Source: Lasiodiplodia sp. COLG20
Taxonomy: Eukaryota > Ascomycota > Dothideomycetes > Botryosphaeriales > Botryosphaeriaceae
NCBI GenBank assembly: GCA_009801085.1
Contig: VNWV01000049.1
Span: 1-64,000, forward strand
Reading direction: 5' to 3'
DNA: 64,000 bases
The notes below the pieces were generated by a model. It was not told where the DNA came from and did no database searches. It was given only the letters and a program-made list of their open reading frames with translations. Made by a program: the position numbers and the translations under genes. Positions 11,438-21,643 of the stretch are shown one piece after another. The first letter of the stretch is position 1, and each line of letters begins with the position of its first letter.

Positions 11438-12159
11438 CGGCAAATTACTGAAATGTCACATTTTTTAAAATTAATTACCGAAATATCAAAAATATTACCC
11501 AAATATCAGGCATGCATAAATCTTACTGATATGTTAGATTTTTTATGTAATACATTTATGCAAATTACTTATAAATCTAAAAACCTGATATCTCGGTAAT
11601 AAAAACGTAATTAGTGACATTTCAGTAAATATTAAAATTCGACTCAGAATGGCCCAATTAAAGGAGATTTTTATAATAAATTACTGTTATATATAAATTA
11701 CTATAAAAATCCCCTTCAATTGGGCCATTCTAAGTCGAATTTTGCAGTAAAAAAATAAAGGCGAAATTTTACTACGAAATTCGACTTATAATGGCTCAAT
11801 TGAAGGGGATTTTTATAGTAATTTATATATAACAGTAATTTACTATATAAATCTTCTTAAAATTACGTATTTTTTTAAAAAAATTTATATAATATTTCGG
11901 TAAAAACCTGATATTTTAGTAATTTTTTATTAATTTATATAATATTTTAGTAATAAACCTAACATTTCGGTAATTCTTCTATATATTTATTACTAAAATA
12001 TTATTAATTACGTTTTTATTACTGAGATATCAGGTTTTTATATTAATACATAGCAGATTTTTATGCAAATAACCGATATGTCTGCACCTGATATTTCAGT
12101 AATATTTTTGACATTTCGGTAATTAAATTTTAAAAACCTGATATTTGAGTAATTTGCCG
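11438..12159. mobile_element. TIR element with CGGCAAATTAC ends, host of nested elements
   Basis: The left end CGGCAAATTACTGAAATGTC is mirrored by the right end GAGTAATTTGCCG. The TIR is about 75 bp, with AATTACCGAAATATC words in tandem. The 722-bp length, against 349 bp for the related copy at 10562, is explained by insertions carrying a different palindrome (11634-11743 and 11777-11860). Confidence 0.7.
11634..11860. mobile_element. Nested palindromic mini-elements with TTCGACTYAGAATGG ends
   Basis: 11634-11743 is a 110-bp palindrome: AATTCGACTCAGAATGGCCC on the left, GGGCCATTCTAAGTCGAATT on the right, with a short AT-rich middle. A second half starts at 11777 (AAATTCGACTTATAATGGCT) and runs to about 11860 without a complete partner. 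A stub of the same sequence forms the hairpin loop at 10693-10708. Too small to code. Confidence 0.7.
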
Positions 12160-12243
12160 TATTCACTAATATAAAAACCTGACATCTCAGTAAATAAAAC
12201 GTGATTGATGCGGTGAGTTACTAAATTGTCCTACTTTTATTTT

Positions 12244-12670
12244 CGGGTAAATACAAAATCGCATATGTTTCACGCCGCGCGAACCAGACAGCATATGCCG
12301 AAAACTTTTATCGCCAAAACGTCAACGTTATTACGGAGAAAATAATTATTTCTATTATAATTAGTATTTTTTTAGTATTTCTACTACTATAAAAATATAA
12401 AAAATAACTAAATTTTTGTCTTTATTAACGTATTCTTACGCGATAAAAAAAGTCGATTTTAAAAAAGATTTTAGCTAAATAAGTCAATATTCTTACTATA
12501 GAAATAAGATTTGTTTATTATAATAAGTAAATATACGTCAGAATACTATTATATATATATATATACTTATATTTTAACTTCGTTGAGGGTCCTACGGTGT
12601 TGTAAAAATTTTCGACATATGCTGTTTGGTCCGCTCGGGTACCTAACATATGCTGTTTGGTAATTACCCC
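12244..12670. mobile_element. MITE-like TIR element, CATATG subtype, with 9-bp target duplication
   Basis: Flanked by TTTTATTTT (12235-12243) and TTTTATTTC (12671-12679), 8 of 9 identical. Ends are CGGGTAAATACAAAATCGC and CTGTTTGGTAATTACCCC with inverted CAGCATATG subterminal repeats. The core matches the copies at 669-1098 and 1740-2186 in inverted orientation. 427 bp, no coding capacity. Confidence 0.8.
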
Positions 12671-12694
12671 TTTTATTTCTTATTCTCTGGATTA

Positions 12695-13645
12695 CGGTAA
12701 ATTACGGTAAATTACCCATATTTTGATTTTTATTTTCCGAATTACCCAGCCATTTACCGAATTACCTGGATTTTTTGAAATTTTAATTTTTCAAAAGATA
12801 TCTCCGCGAAAGTATTATACTTTTTTTTTAAAAAAAAAACTTATATCGTTTTATAGAATTTATTTAGATATCTTTATAATATATTTTTTTTAAAAATTTC
12901 ATCTCGTATATTTTGGCTAATATTTAGTATAAACTTACAGTAGAAATAGCTAAATATCTTGTTTAATATATACGTTTTTTAATTTTTATTTTAGTACTAT
13001 ACGTAATTTCAGCTATGGTTTTTAGTAGTTTAATTAAAATTTAATAACTAGAAAACTTATAAAAGTATTTTAAAAAAATCAAAAACGTGGGAATTGAGTA
13101 AATAGGTGGGTAATTCAGAAAATAAAAATCGAAAATAGGGTCATTGAGTAATTAACCGGAGATATTCTAAAAAAAAAAAAAGCTCTTTTTAAAAAAAATC
13201 AGGGTAATTCGGTGATTCGAGAGGTAGTTTGGAAAATAAAAATGGGGCAATTACCAAATGCACCCATTTTCAATGCGAAAACCCCAAATACACCCATCCG
13301 TTCTAAATGCACCTCCTTCTACCCTCACTACGTTCAAAGTTGTTCAGATACCCTGTTCGGCGATGGTGAATTACTAGCGTAAGCGGCTTAAGTCCTAGCA
13401 ACGTACGGTTAGACCGTGCAAGCACCATTTAGGTACCAGTAGCGCAGTAGCTAGGGCGACGAGCGGGCGACGCACGGGCGACTCGTAGGCGGCCCAGGCG
13501 TTGCTCCAGCCAAACAAGGCAACACAGCGACTTCAAACGTAGTAAGGGTAAAAAGAGGTGCATTTGGGGTTTTCGCATTGAAAATGGGTGCATTTAGTAG
13601 TTTCCCCAATAAAAATCGAAATGTGGGTAGTTCAGTAATTTACCG
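12695..13645. mobile_element. CGGTAAATTAC-type TIR element interrupted by another element
   Basis: The left end CGGTAAATTACCCATATTTTG and the right end GTTCAGTAATTTACCG match the 2601-3057 family, and the core repeats the ATATCTCCGCGAAAGTATTA word. An additional internal right-end-like block at about 13085-13165 and the insertion at 13244-13607 make it a composite of at least two events. Confidence 0.65.
13244..13607. mobile_element. MITE-like TIR element, TGCACCC subtype, perfect 9-bp target duplication
   Basis: Bounded by AATAAAAAT at 13235-13243 and again at 13608-13616, a perfect 9-bp duplication. Ends are GGGGCAATTACCAAATGCACC and GGTGCATTTAGTAGTTTCCCC (key words). The next inverted block is ATTTTCAATGCGAAAACCCC against GGGGTTTTCGCATTGAAAAT. 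The interior is unusually GC-rich for this cluster and includes a duplicated GGGCGAC/GGGCGACG stretch (13457-13485). It sits inside the right part of the CGGTAAATTAC-type element, so it is younger than its host. Confidence 0.9.
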
Positions 13646-13729
13646 TATATATTTGCTATCTTTTGATCAATATACTCTATTCTGGCTATATCTGACTAGT
13701 TTAATCAGAACTTAGGTAAATAATAGACT

Positions 13730-14810
13730 TATAAATTTATTTTCCAAAGCTGCAAATCCGGGCAATTTGCTAAATAAAAACCGAAAAGTGACTCATTTAG
13801 TAATTTGCTGTCAATTACGTCTAGTTGACTACGTTGTAGCTCAAAATGCTTTAGCCATTTCACGGGAAGAGTATCATCGTTGTAGCCATTTTCACCATTC
13901 CGAAGAGCGTGCAATATGAAAGATCGTTATTCACGTATCCGTTGTAATGGCACATGCCAGGTAAGACAATCATGGGGTCAAGAACGCGGCTAGTAGCGTT
14001 GATACATTCACACACCGACACTAACTCACCGCTGTTAGCAATTGGCAGTTTATTTGCACGATTCGGCTCAAGTGTAATACACCGGGTGGAGTGCCCCATG
14101 CCAATACGAAAGCCCGTTTCATCGAAGTTCCAAGGATCATCTTCAACAATACTCCGATCCTCAATCTGCTTACGCAAATAGCTCGAAATAACGCAGCAAT
14201 GCTTGTGGATCGTGATTTGTATGGCGTAGCAGATCGAGCGGCTTCTACTTAAACTTATGGAGCTCTGGGTGACGCGTAAGAAAGCGACGCGTCCAATTTT
14301 CACCAACAGCAGGCGTGTTGGTTAGATCTCTGTGCGTACGAACGAGCAGGAGGTTGGCAGGACCTTTGATCTGAACGAGGCGCGCAGACGTATTCATAAG
14401 GCCCAGGTGCGCGCAGTAGCTAATAATAGCTGCCTCCTGCGTATCTTCTAGTTTTCTTCCAGGTCCAATACGACTCTCTTGTGGTCCAACGCCTCGGAGG
14501 CGTCGTTTCAACGTGTGGCGATCGGTACCCCATTTGGTGGCGATAGAAGCGATTTTTGGCTACAGCGACGTTTGGTGCTCATGAACGAGCTGCTTGGACG
14601 TGTTCTTCGCGTGTTACTTGGTGACAGGTCTTCATGGCTGTCGAATGAGCGCGTCTGAGAGAAAACAACACGAGATCTTGGAAAAGCGAGCGTTGGGGTG
14701 ATGTGCGCGTTAGGGTGGCGGCCATCCACTAGGCGGGTGGGGCCGAGGATCGCGAGACCTGCGATGAACAAGCAGCGCCTATTGAGAAGCACCTTGGCTA
14801 CTTTGTTTGA
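13730..14810 (-). pseudogene. Broken pogo/Fot1-type DNA transposase
   Basis: Reading right to left, 14511-14245 encodes a CENP-B/Tc5-type helix-turn-helix region (VGPQESRIGPGRKL, then ENWTRRFLTRHPEL). After a frame change, 14190-13920 encodes the start of the DDE domain (PWNFDETGFRIGMG, with the first catalytic Asp in NFDETG, and PNRANKLPIANSGE). Another change of frame leads to VKWLKHFE near 13860. The N-terminal DNA-binding part (14792-14508) lies in a third frame. Frame changes and stops make it non-functional. The second and third catalytic acidic residues are not recognisable because the C-terminal third is lost. No matching terminal repeats were found. Confidence 0.8.
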
Positions 14811-14869
14811 AACTAGGTAACTCAGTATACTCAGATGATTGATTTACGACATTAGCCATAATTATATTT

Positions 14870-15339
14870 GGGGTAATTACCAAACCCAACACTTTTTTCG
14901 CGAAACGGACCAAACCCAACACCAAGGGACCAATTCCAACTTCAATTAAAATTTACCCACGACTAACCAACACCCGCGTAGTATAAAATAATAATTCTTA
15001 TACATATTAAAATTATAAATGTTTTTACTATTATAAAAACATAAAGATACTTAAAATTTAATTTTTTTATTAACGCTATATAGTACTTTAAAAAAAAAGT
15101 CGATTTTAAGAGATTTTTCTTTAAAAAAAAATCGACATTATTATAAGATTTTTTTTTAATTATAATAAATAAATATAGATATAAACACTCCTATATATTT
15201 TAAAAATACTTATATTTTAATTGCGCTAAGGTTGTGTAGCGTAGAAGAAAAATACTCAATAAAAAAAAGTTGGGTTTGGTCCCTTGGTGTTGAGTTTGGT
15301 CCGTTTGTCGAAAAAAGGGTTGGGTTTGGTAATTACCCC
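14870..15339. mobile_element. MITE-like TIR element, CCCAACAC subtype, perfect 9-bp target duplication
   Basis: Flanked by ATTATATTT at 14861-14869 and at 15340-15348, an exact 9-bp duplication. Ends are GGGGTAATTACCAAACCC and GGGTTTGGTAATTACCCC. Inverted subterminal blocks: CGGACCAAACCCAACACC with GGTGTTGAGTTTGGTCC. The 470-bp element has an AT-rich core that shares AAGTCGATTTTAA-like words with the CATATG subtype. No coding capacity. Confidence 0.92.
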
Positions 15340-15348
15340 ATTATATTT

Positions 15349-16287
15349 CATCTACCGAGTTATCCTATTTATGTATCAGTACAGGGTAAGGATTTTACCA
15401 TCTACTGAGTCACTCACGGTGGATAATTGAGTAGATATCTGGGTAACGCAATGAGTATGGGCGGCAAAATGACCAACATATTAGGTTCGCCTTTTTATTT
15501 AGAGAACCTTTCTGAGAAAACTATTAAAGGGATGCAATAAAGCTTCCAAAGTTAAACATATTTTATCTAACGAAATAGCAAATGTCTTATATAATTAGAC
15601 TATATGAATGACTTTTAAATAATAATGAGCAATACACTAGCTTTGACATGTGAAATCATTTGGGAATCAAGGCTTATCCTTTTTTTTTTTTTTTTTTAAG
15701 AAATCATTATCTCGGTAAATACACCTAATATTTTAGCAAAGAAAAAAAAGCAAAAACCTTAAAAGCCTGCAATCTGCCAGATTCTTGCTAACAGAGAAGT
15801 TCTCTTGGCTGTATAGAGGTGTAATGGAAAGAGAAAGTGGGAGGTACGGGACCTTACCTGTTGCACTAGTCTGCTTGTACATGCTTTAGACCTAAACACT
15901 AAGTTCGTTGCCGATTTGGAGGAATCCTGTTGGCTGAGGTTACCGCTAATGATAGGCCGCGGTGCAGAATATCATGAAGTCGATCAAATTGGACCCGACT
16001 AGCCCGAGGGTTTTACCGGCCCCTTAGACGGACCAGCTATACGTGAGGAGAGTATTTAGCATGACTGAGTCGTTGCCAACTGCCAACACGAAATCTTGAC
16101 TACGTATCTAGCCTCGAAGCCTCACTTCCCGTTTTGTACGAGTCGTATCAAAGAAAATTTGTAAGTCCTTTGGAAAAATTTAGAGTGAATTTGAACAAAG
16201 TGGGTTGCCAGAACTGGTGCTTTGTAGCTCTTCCAAAAAGCTCACTTAACGTTAGTACTACTGAACGTCTGCATGCGGAAGCTACTA
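15349..16287. other. Non-coding interval with a poly-T tract
   Basis: About 940 bp without a gene. A run of 17 T lies near 15680-15696 and CTACCGAGTTATCC/ACCATCTACTGAGTCAC words near 15353-15410 resemble diverged repeat ends. No recognisable product. Confidence 0.35.
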
Positions 16288-16700
16288 GAATGCGCAAGTG
16301 GGGAGCGCCCTCACAACCAGTAGTGTCCGTGCTCGGCAACGGCCCGCAGCGAAACCCCGCAGCGAAACGACGGCCGTGGTATCGGCGCATTCTGCGCTGA
16401 CAACACCACTGCGATCTTTCTGGATTTCTTGCAGGCGACTCATATGGGGGGGCGGCGTGGACAATGTGCGCTATGTAGGACTGTAGATGATCTGTCAAAC
16501 GGCGTTCCAAGTGGTTCATGGTCCCCCTAGGGTGGTAACATGTTAGCTAAGACACAGAACGCGAGGCAGCTGGATGCTTTCCTCTCCTCACGTGGCCGCG
16601 GTATCATGAGTAGAGAGCAGATTTGCAGATCGCACATCTTAGGATTCGAAGACATTTCATTATGCTCGGAGGATGGACGGAGGCGAGGTAGCTAAGTAGG
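16288..16700 (+). pseudogene. Partial copy of a repeated gene segment (paralogue at 48080-48480)
   Basis: This strand matches the complement of 48080-48480 over about 400 bp, starting AATGCGCAAGTGGGGAGCGC and ending near GGACGGAGGCGAGG followed by GTAGCTA, a plausible 5' splice site. One frame is shared by both copies (ADNTTAIFLDFLQATHMGG, then CALCRTVDDL). Near the end the frame encoding LGFEDISLCSEDGRR also matches. Here it is broken by a stop just after KWFMVPLG, where the 48-kb copy reads on. Product unknown. Confidence 0.65.
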
Positions 16701-17972
16701 TCTTTCTTACTTAACATTGCAAGTTGTCAGGCTGCGGCTTCGACGCGACGGAAATTTTCCGTCAGTACACAGATCGCCATCACCATCATATCGTCTACTG
16801 TAGACACTTAGGACATATACTAATCTATCGAGGGAGACCTATCGGAGAATTCAGGATACGAGTATCAATCGACCTGTGGCTACTTAACTCGCAGCCAGAA
16901 CCAAAGTAGGCCCAATCTAGCCAGCCGATGTCGACACGCCCTAGAAGTACTACAGTACATCCTTATTATTGTACCGGATCTAAGGTGGCTGAGGATGCGG
17001 TGAGGCGCGGGGTTGATCTCCTTCTTGAGAGCCTATTAAAACTAGTCACAGGCTGTCAACTAGCACGACCGTTTGCTGAGGCGTATTACCGTCATTGATT
17101 ACCTGTCTCATGTACTGCATCAGGCACAACCGCATTTCACGAGCACAGCTTCAAGGCTCCTTCATGCATGATGTATGCTAGTAATCATCGCCATATCCAG
17201 TGCTTCGGATTATCAAAGAATTAGCGGTGGACCTCTCTTCCACGCCATGCAACACAGATACTTAATCTAAGACCTACTAATACCTTGGAAGCCCTGCCCG
17301 TGAAGGTCTTATGAAGGTGAATATTTAGAACTCGTCTAGGCGTCTCCGAGAGTCGACTCGCACGGATAAAAGAGAATCAGTGAGCGCATAGGCACTGGTA
17401 GTGGCGCCTCTTCACCCTGCGCAGTGAGCCATAAGGAATAGTGCGTAAGAGAACGTGTTGGACAACATATAGCCTACCTGTTGGGCAACACGAGTGACTA
17501 CAAGTAGGCTAAACTGGACAATTGATCTCAAATTCTAAACATCATGCTATGAAGAGATAATTTGGCCGTTGGCCCTTAATACAGCTGACACGATAGCTTG
17601 CACCACTTGTGTTGTTTTTTTACTATGCATTACATTCTATAGAATTTCTCTAGCCTTAGAACCTATCCTTCGCCTGCATCACGTATCCACAGTTTGCAAA
17701 GGCCCCAAATCATCGCTCCACCAACCTTTTTATGCCCTTTCACATGGCCGTTGATGCGCGCGAAGTCTCCAGCACTCTATACCCTGAGTTAGTCGCTTCA
17801 GTGCCTACTAGGGTGCCGAGAAACACCTTAACGTTAGATTTTCTTTTTGACTTATGTCAGTCTTTCTAACTATCTGCAGAGCACAAGCGACATCAGCGGC
17901 GCCCACTTAAATGTTTATTTGTTTTGTCTGACCCAGAGCCGTGAAAAAAAAAAAAAGACTGACGTACTTAGC
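16701..17972. other. 1.3 kb of decayed sequence, no gene
   Basis: Only short open frames. Lies between a broken gene segment and a broken patatin gene and may hold their eroded remains, but I cannot align it to either. A run of 13 A (17944-17956) sits just before the patatin remnant. Confidence 0.35.
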
Positions 17973-18910
17973 ATGTTTCTCATGAAGTTCATTGACTGTA
18001 TCGACTGCCATGTTCAGTACGGAGGGGTCGGAAAGCACAACAATCCAGTCAGCTCCGCTATCTCGGAGATCAGGAGTATCTGTGATATTGGCGTAGATGT
18101 GCTTGTATCGATTGGCACCGGCTACGTACCTGATAGACTCTCGATACAGGGTGCTAGACACCTCCATTCCGCGGTATTTCAGATCGTGGGAGTCCTTAAG
18201 AAATGGCCAGAAGATTGGGACGATTTCTGCAGACACCTCGGGGAGGAGGAGAGGCAAAACTACTTTCGTAGTAATGTCCCTCTTGACCGCGCGCCGGATC
18301 TGGATGCCATAGAGTCGATGCCTAAAATCCGAAGCACTGGAGTTCGCTTCTTGCAGAATATGGACCTACAAAGTATCCGCCGATCTCTGCTCTCATCAGC
18401 ATTTTTCTTCGAGCTAGACGAGATACCTGTAGTCAACGGCACGCTTCTTGAGTGTCGTGGTTCAATTCGATGCAGAAGTCCTAACAGCCGAGCGCTTATA
18501 GAAGGGCTAATTTCCGACTTCCCCCATGCCCGCTTTCAAACCCAGTCAAACGAGACGTTGGCGTTTGTACAAGATGCCGTTATATGTCAAAAATGCAGAC
18601 TCTACAGGGTTAGAGTGCAATTTCGAGTTGACTCTACTGATCAAATTGTCGTATTGCGTCTAAAGTTCAGCGACCAATTTAGCAACAAGATAAGCGGATT
18701 TCCAAACTCGATGTCATGGTTCGCGGCATGACAAGGACTGTACAGCCCTTTCGGAAGAGCAGATCATCAACTGTCCATTCGAGAATGCAAGTGCCCCGCG
18801 GAAAGGACAGGCCAGAGGAAGAGAAAAGCTTCGGCCCAGTCGACAGGTTGTTGATGAAAACTGTTGTCAACCATCATCACCAGTATGAATACGACCGTTG
18901 GATCATAATG
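17973..18910 (+). pseudogene. C-terminal remnant of a patatin-like protein
   Basis: The frame from 17973 aligns with the C-terminal half of the intact patatin gene at 49351-52739: GKHNNPVSSAISE and VSIGTGYVPD match the region after the catalytic Asp. Further on IRCRSPNSRALIEGL and CRLYRVRVQF match IRCRSPNPRAVVRRL and CGLYRRRVRF. The catalytic Asp of the D-G-G motif is replaced by Tyr (codon 18018-18020). A TGA at 18729-18731 interrupts the frame, but homology continues beyond it (QGLYSPFGRADH against QGLDSPFGSADH). The N-terminal half with GGGxRG and GxSxG is absent. It therefore cannot be an active lipase. Confidence 0.85.
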
Positions 18911-19006
18911 GGATGAACCCCGTCTCAGTTTGTCTGATCACTGCTATGTAACCTGCTCAAGAGTGTACTCAGAGGCGAACAGTTCCCAAATGTTTGCCAA
19001 ATAGTT

Positions 19007-19294
19007 CTAAGCTACACTCCTCTTCAAAACCCCCTTGAGTCTTTTGAGACGCCTCTCGTCCTCGTCTGACTGCCTCTTCATCAGGCTGAGTTGGTCTTTC
19101 AGCTGCTTTATATCTTCATCTTGGCTTAGAATATAACGCTGTAAACACGTAAACAAGAAGCTGTGCTCTTCTAGCTTTTGTTTGGCTTGCTCAAGGGTGA
19201 AATGTGGCGTGGTATTCTCGGAAAGTTGCTGAGTGGGCGGGCTGTGCGACTGCAATCGCTGGCGCTGGATGCCCATCAACGGGTCGGAGTCCAT
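19007..19294 (-). CDS. Small coiled-coil hypothetical protein
   Basis: A 95-residue ORF with biased composition. After a Gln/Ser/Pro-rich N-terminus, residues 34-90 form a probable coiled coil (LEQAKQKLEEH, EDIKQLKDQLSLMKRQ, EDERRLKRLKGVLKR), and the C-terminal basic cluster could be a nuclear signal. It begins with M-x-S-D-P, as does the longer coiled-coil protein at 46604-47512. I see no homologue or splice sites. Function unknown. It might be a fragment of a larger gene. Confidence 0.5.
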   Translation of the reverse strand: MDSDPLMGIQRQRLQSHSPPTQQLSENTTPHFTLEQAKQKLEEHSFLFTCLQRYILSQDEDIKQLKDQLSLMKRQSDEDERRLKRLKGVLKRSVA

Positions 19295-20255
19295 AGTTAC
19301 ATTGTTGCCTGAGCGAGTGGTCTAGAATTCCTTTAGTCTTGACATAATTAAAAGCTCAACCATGACTTACCACCATATTGAGAGGTAGGTGAATAGTAAA
19401 TTTTGTCAAAAAATAGAAAGGGTGTTGAGAAGGGTATGTGGAGACTTTGTCGGGAAAGTGCTTGGTCTATTCTATTGGCTTGTTCCAGACCCGTGAAAGA
19501 TAAAAACAAGTAGAAGGAATGGGGAAGGGGCGAACGGTGGTGTAGCTACGCGTTCAAATATTTCCTATCATAGAAGCACAGCTTGTTCAAAGGCTAACAG
19601 GGATGAAGGATATCAGAGGTCGACCATGTTTTCAATCGCGCCTGATCATGCCCCTCATGCAGTGACCACGTTGCAGCCTTGCGGTACGAAATAGACCTAC
19701 GCTACGCCCACAAGCTTGCCTCACGCCTTCTACGGATTACACGCGCCGTAGCAGCTCAATTGCAAGGTTTAGTGGGGGTTCACCTTAGCCTGTCATTTCT
19801 TCCCTTAGCCGCTCCTTTTTTTCCCTTGACGCCTTGCGGCTGTGCAGCCACTTCCATAATCGCCAAAAACTTCGTAACCCTGTGCTAACCTTCCCCCCCT
19901 GCCCCTGCCCCTGCCCCTGCTGTGTGACGAAAAACCCTGTGTACCGAAAAATGACCGAGGTACTTTGAACTTCAAGCAACTTAGAAGATGCGACTTTGCT
20001 TATACGCTTTTAAAATTAGCTTTAATGCGCTTTATAGATACTTCTCCTTACTTATGACTCTCCGGTGTACTATTTACACAAGGGTGGTTGTCCTCTTGCC
20101 GCGGTTTCTGCAAAGTACACGCTGGGGCCACAAACGATAACTCCCTTCTACAACATCTCCATCACTCCTTTTTTCTCTACAAAATCTTATGTAGGAGACT
20201 AGTCTATTGTAGAGACTATTTCATAATGCTAGAACGTCATTAGTAATAATGTACG
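19295..20255. other. Non-coding interval with a short CCCCTG minisatellite
   Basis: About 960 bp with no credible gene. CCCCTG is tandemly repeated about four times at 19896-19920. Confidence 0.4.
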
Positions 20256-20650
20256 TGATGTAGGAGGCGAGTTCGCCACGCAGGTCGGTACCTGTTGTGG
20301 CAGTGGGCCGGCACCCGCCACTGGCAGGGCAAGGACCTCTGGTGATATAAGCGCTAGTGGGCAGCTAGTCGGCCGTCAGGTAGACCAAGCTGGCGTACTC
20401 TTTTGCCCGGTGACAGAGTGACAGCTGCCCGTTATTCCCATCACACTGTTAACTTAGCTTTGGCCAATTACGGCTAGCTGTAATATATGTAAAGCTAGGT
20501 CAGCTCGTCTTCTCATTCCCGCTCGCTTGAAGCGCACGACTCAGCCCTCTGTTGTCCAATAAGATAACCAACTTCTCACAGCCGGTCTGCTTAGTAACTG
20601 CTGTTTAATACATTGCAGCTAGCTGCGTGGCGGATTCTTCTGCTACATCA
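20256..20650. repeat. Probable solo LTR
   Basis: Starts TGATGTAG and ends CTACATCA, a perfect 8-bp inverted repeat with the TG...CA ends expected of an LTR, 395 bp. A TATA-like stretch and GGTGATATAAGC lie in the middle. No 5-bp target duplication is visible (GTACG and CGCAC). GCCACGCAGGTCGGTAC at 20275-20291 recurs near 41003, so related sequence is dispersed here. Confidence 0.55.
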
Positions 20651-21206
20651 CGCACCCTGCTGCTAATAGTAACCCAGTACGTACTTCAACTTTAAAGGGT
20701 ATATGAATCTCTCTGCCTAGCTTTTTTTTTTTTTTTAGTAGAAAAAAAGCATTCATGGTGCTGTAGTAGAGCAATATCGTTCGCAACATCAAACCTTGTC
20801 CTGTAGAAATCAGACAAGAGAAGAACCACGCCTATGTAATATTAAGTTTGAAACACTTCGCAAGCAGTTTAAATGGGCGTGGGATATGTCTAGCATAGTT
20901 CTATGAGAATATCTATACAGATACTTCTATAAAGCTGCTGCAAGTCCGAAGTACCTTGGGCCTTTTTCGGCACACAGGGGTTTTCGTCACACCGGAGGGG
21001 AGGTCAGTAGTCTTGTTAGTAGGAAGGTGTTGACTGATTTCACGCGTCAAAGTTGACATTTTTCTGTGTGGCGGCATCAACATAGGACTTTTAATCCACA
21101 GTATCAGTTGAAAAGTTTCATGAATATCGCATCAGTAGGTACAGCGCCTTCAGATTTGCTACTTGGTCCTGAGAGAAACTGATCACCAGCTGCATCTGGG
21201 AAGGGG
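20651..21206. other. Non-coding spacer between LTRs
   Basis: About 550 bp. Contains a poly-T run near 20720 and no gene. Confidence 0.4.
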
Positions 21207-21211
21207 CATTG

Positions 21212-21638
21212 TGTAACGGCGGGCCTTTGCCTCTAAGGATTATCACACCGAAGAGGGTGAAAACCTGTCGTAAGGGTTTTCCTTGAGTGGGTACAAGAAG
21301 AGGTCGGGAACGTAGTGAGTAAGACGCGACTGAGCACTGCGTGTGCGAAGGCCTAGTTACCAATAGAATCCAAATCCTATTGTTGAAGTTGACCACGAAG
21401 GTCAAAGCTATCTAGGGAGTGTGGTTTATATACAGGTAGGAGAGGTTCATACAATCTGGTATGCTCTGGTTTGCTCTGTATTGCTCTGTAAGGTTGGGGG
21501 CTAATCCGAGGTAGAGCATTGTTCTCCGAGCAGAGCAAAGTCTCCGCGTCACGTGGGTCCTTTTCACGCCGGACGTGTGCACCCCACTTTCTTCCTTATC
21601 CTGCCTCTTCCTAACCCCGTGGAGGCTGTGCCGTAACA
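21212..21638. repeat. Solo LTR, family A, perfect 5-bp target duplication
   Basis: Begins TGTAACGGC and ends GCCGTAACA, with the imperfect inverted termini and TG...CA ends of an LTR. Flanked by CATTG at 21207-21211 and 21639-21643. 427 bp, no internal retrotransposon sequence. Highly similar to 23144-23630 along most of its length (for example CCTTGAGTGGGTACAAGA, TGGTTTATATACA as likely promoter). It has one CACGTG (21550-21555). Confidence 0.93.
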
Positions 21639-21643
21639 CATTG

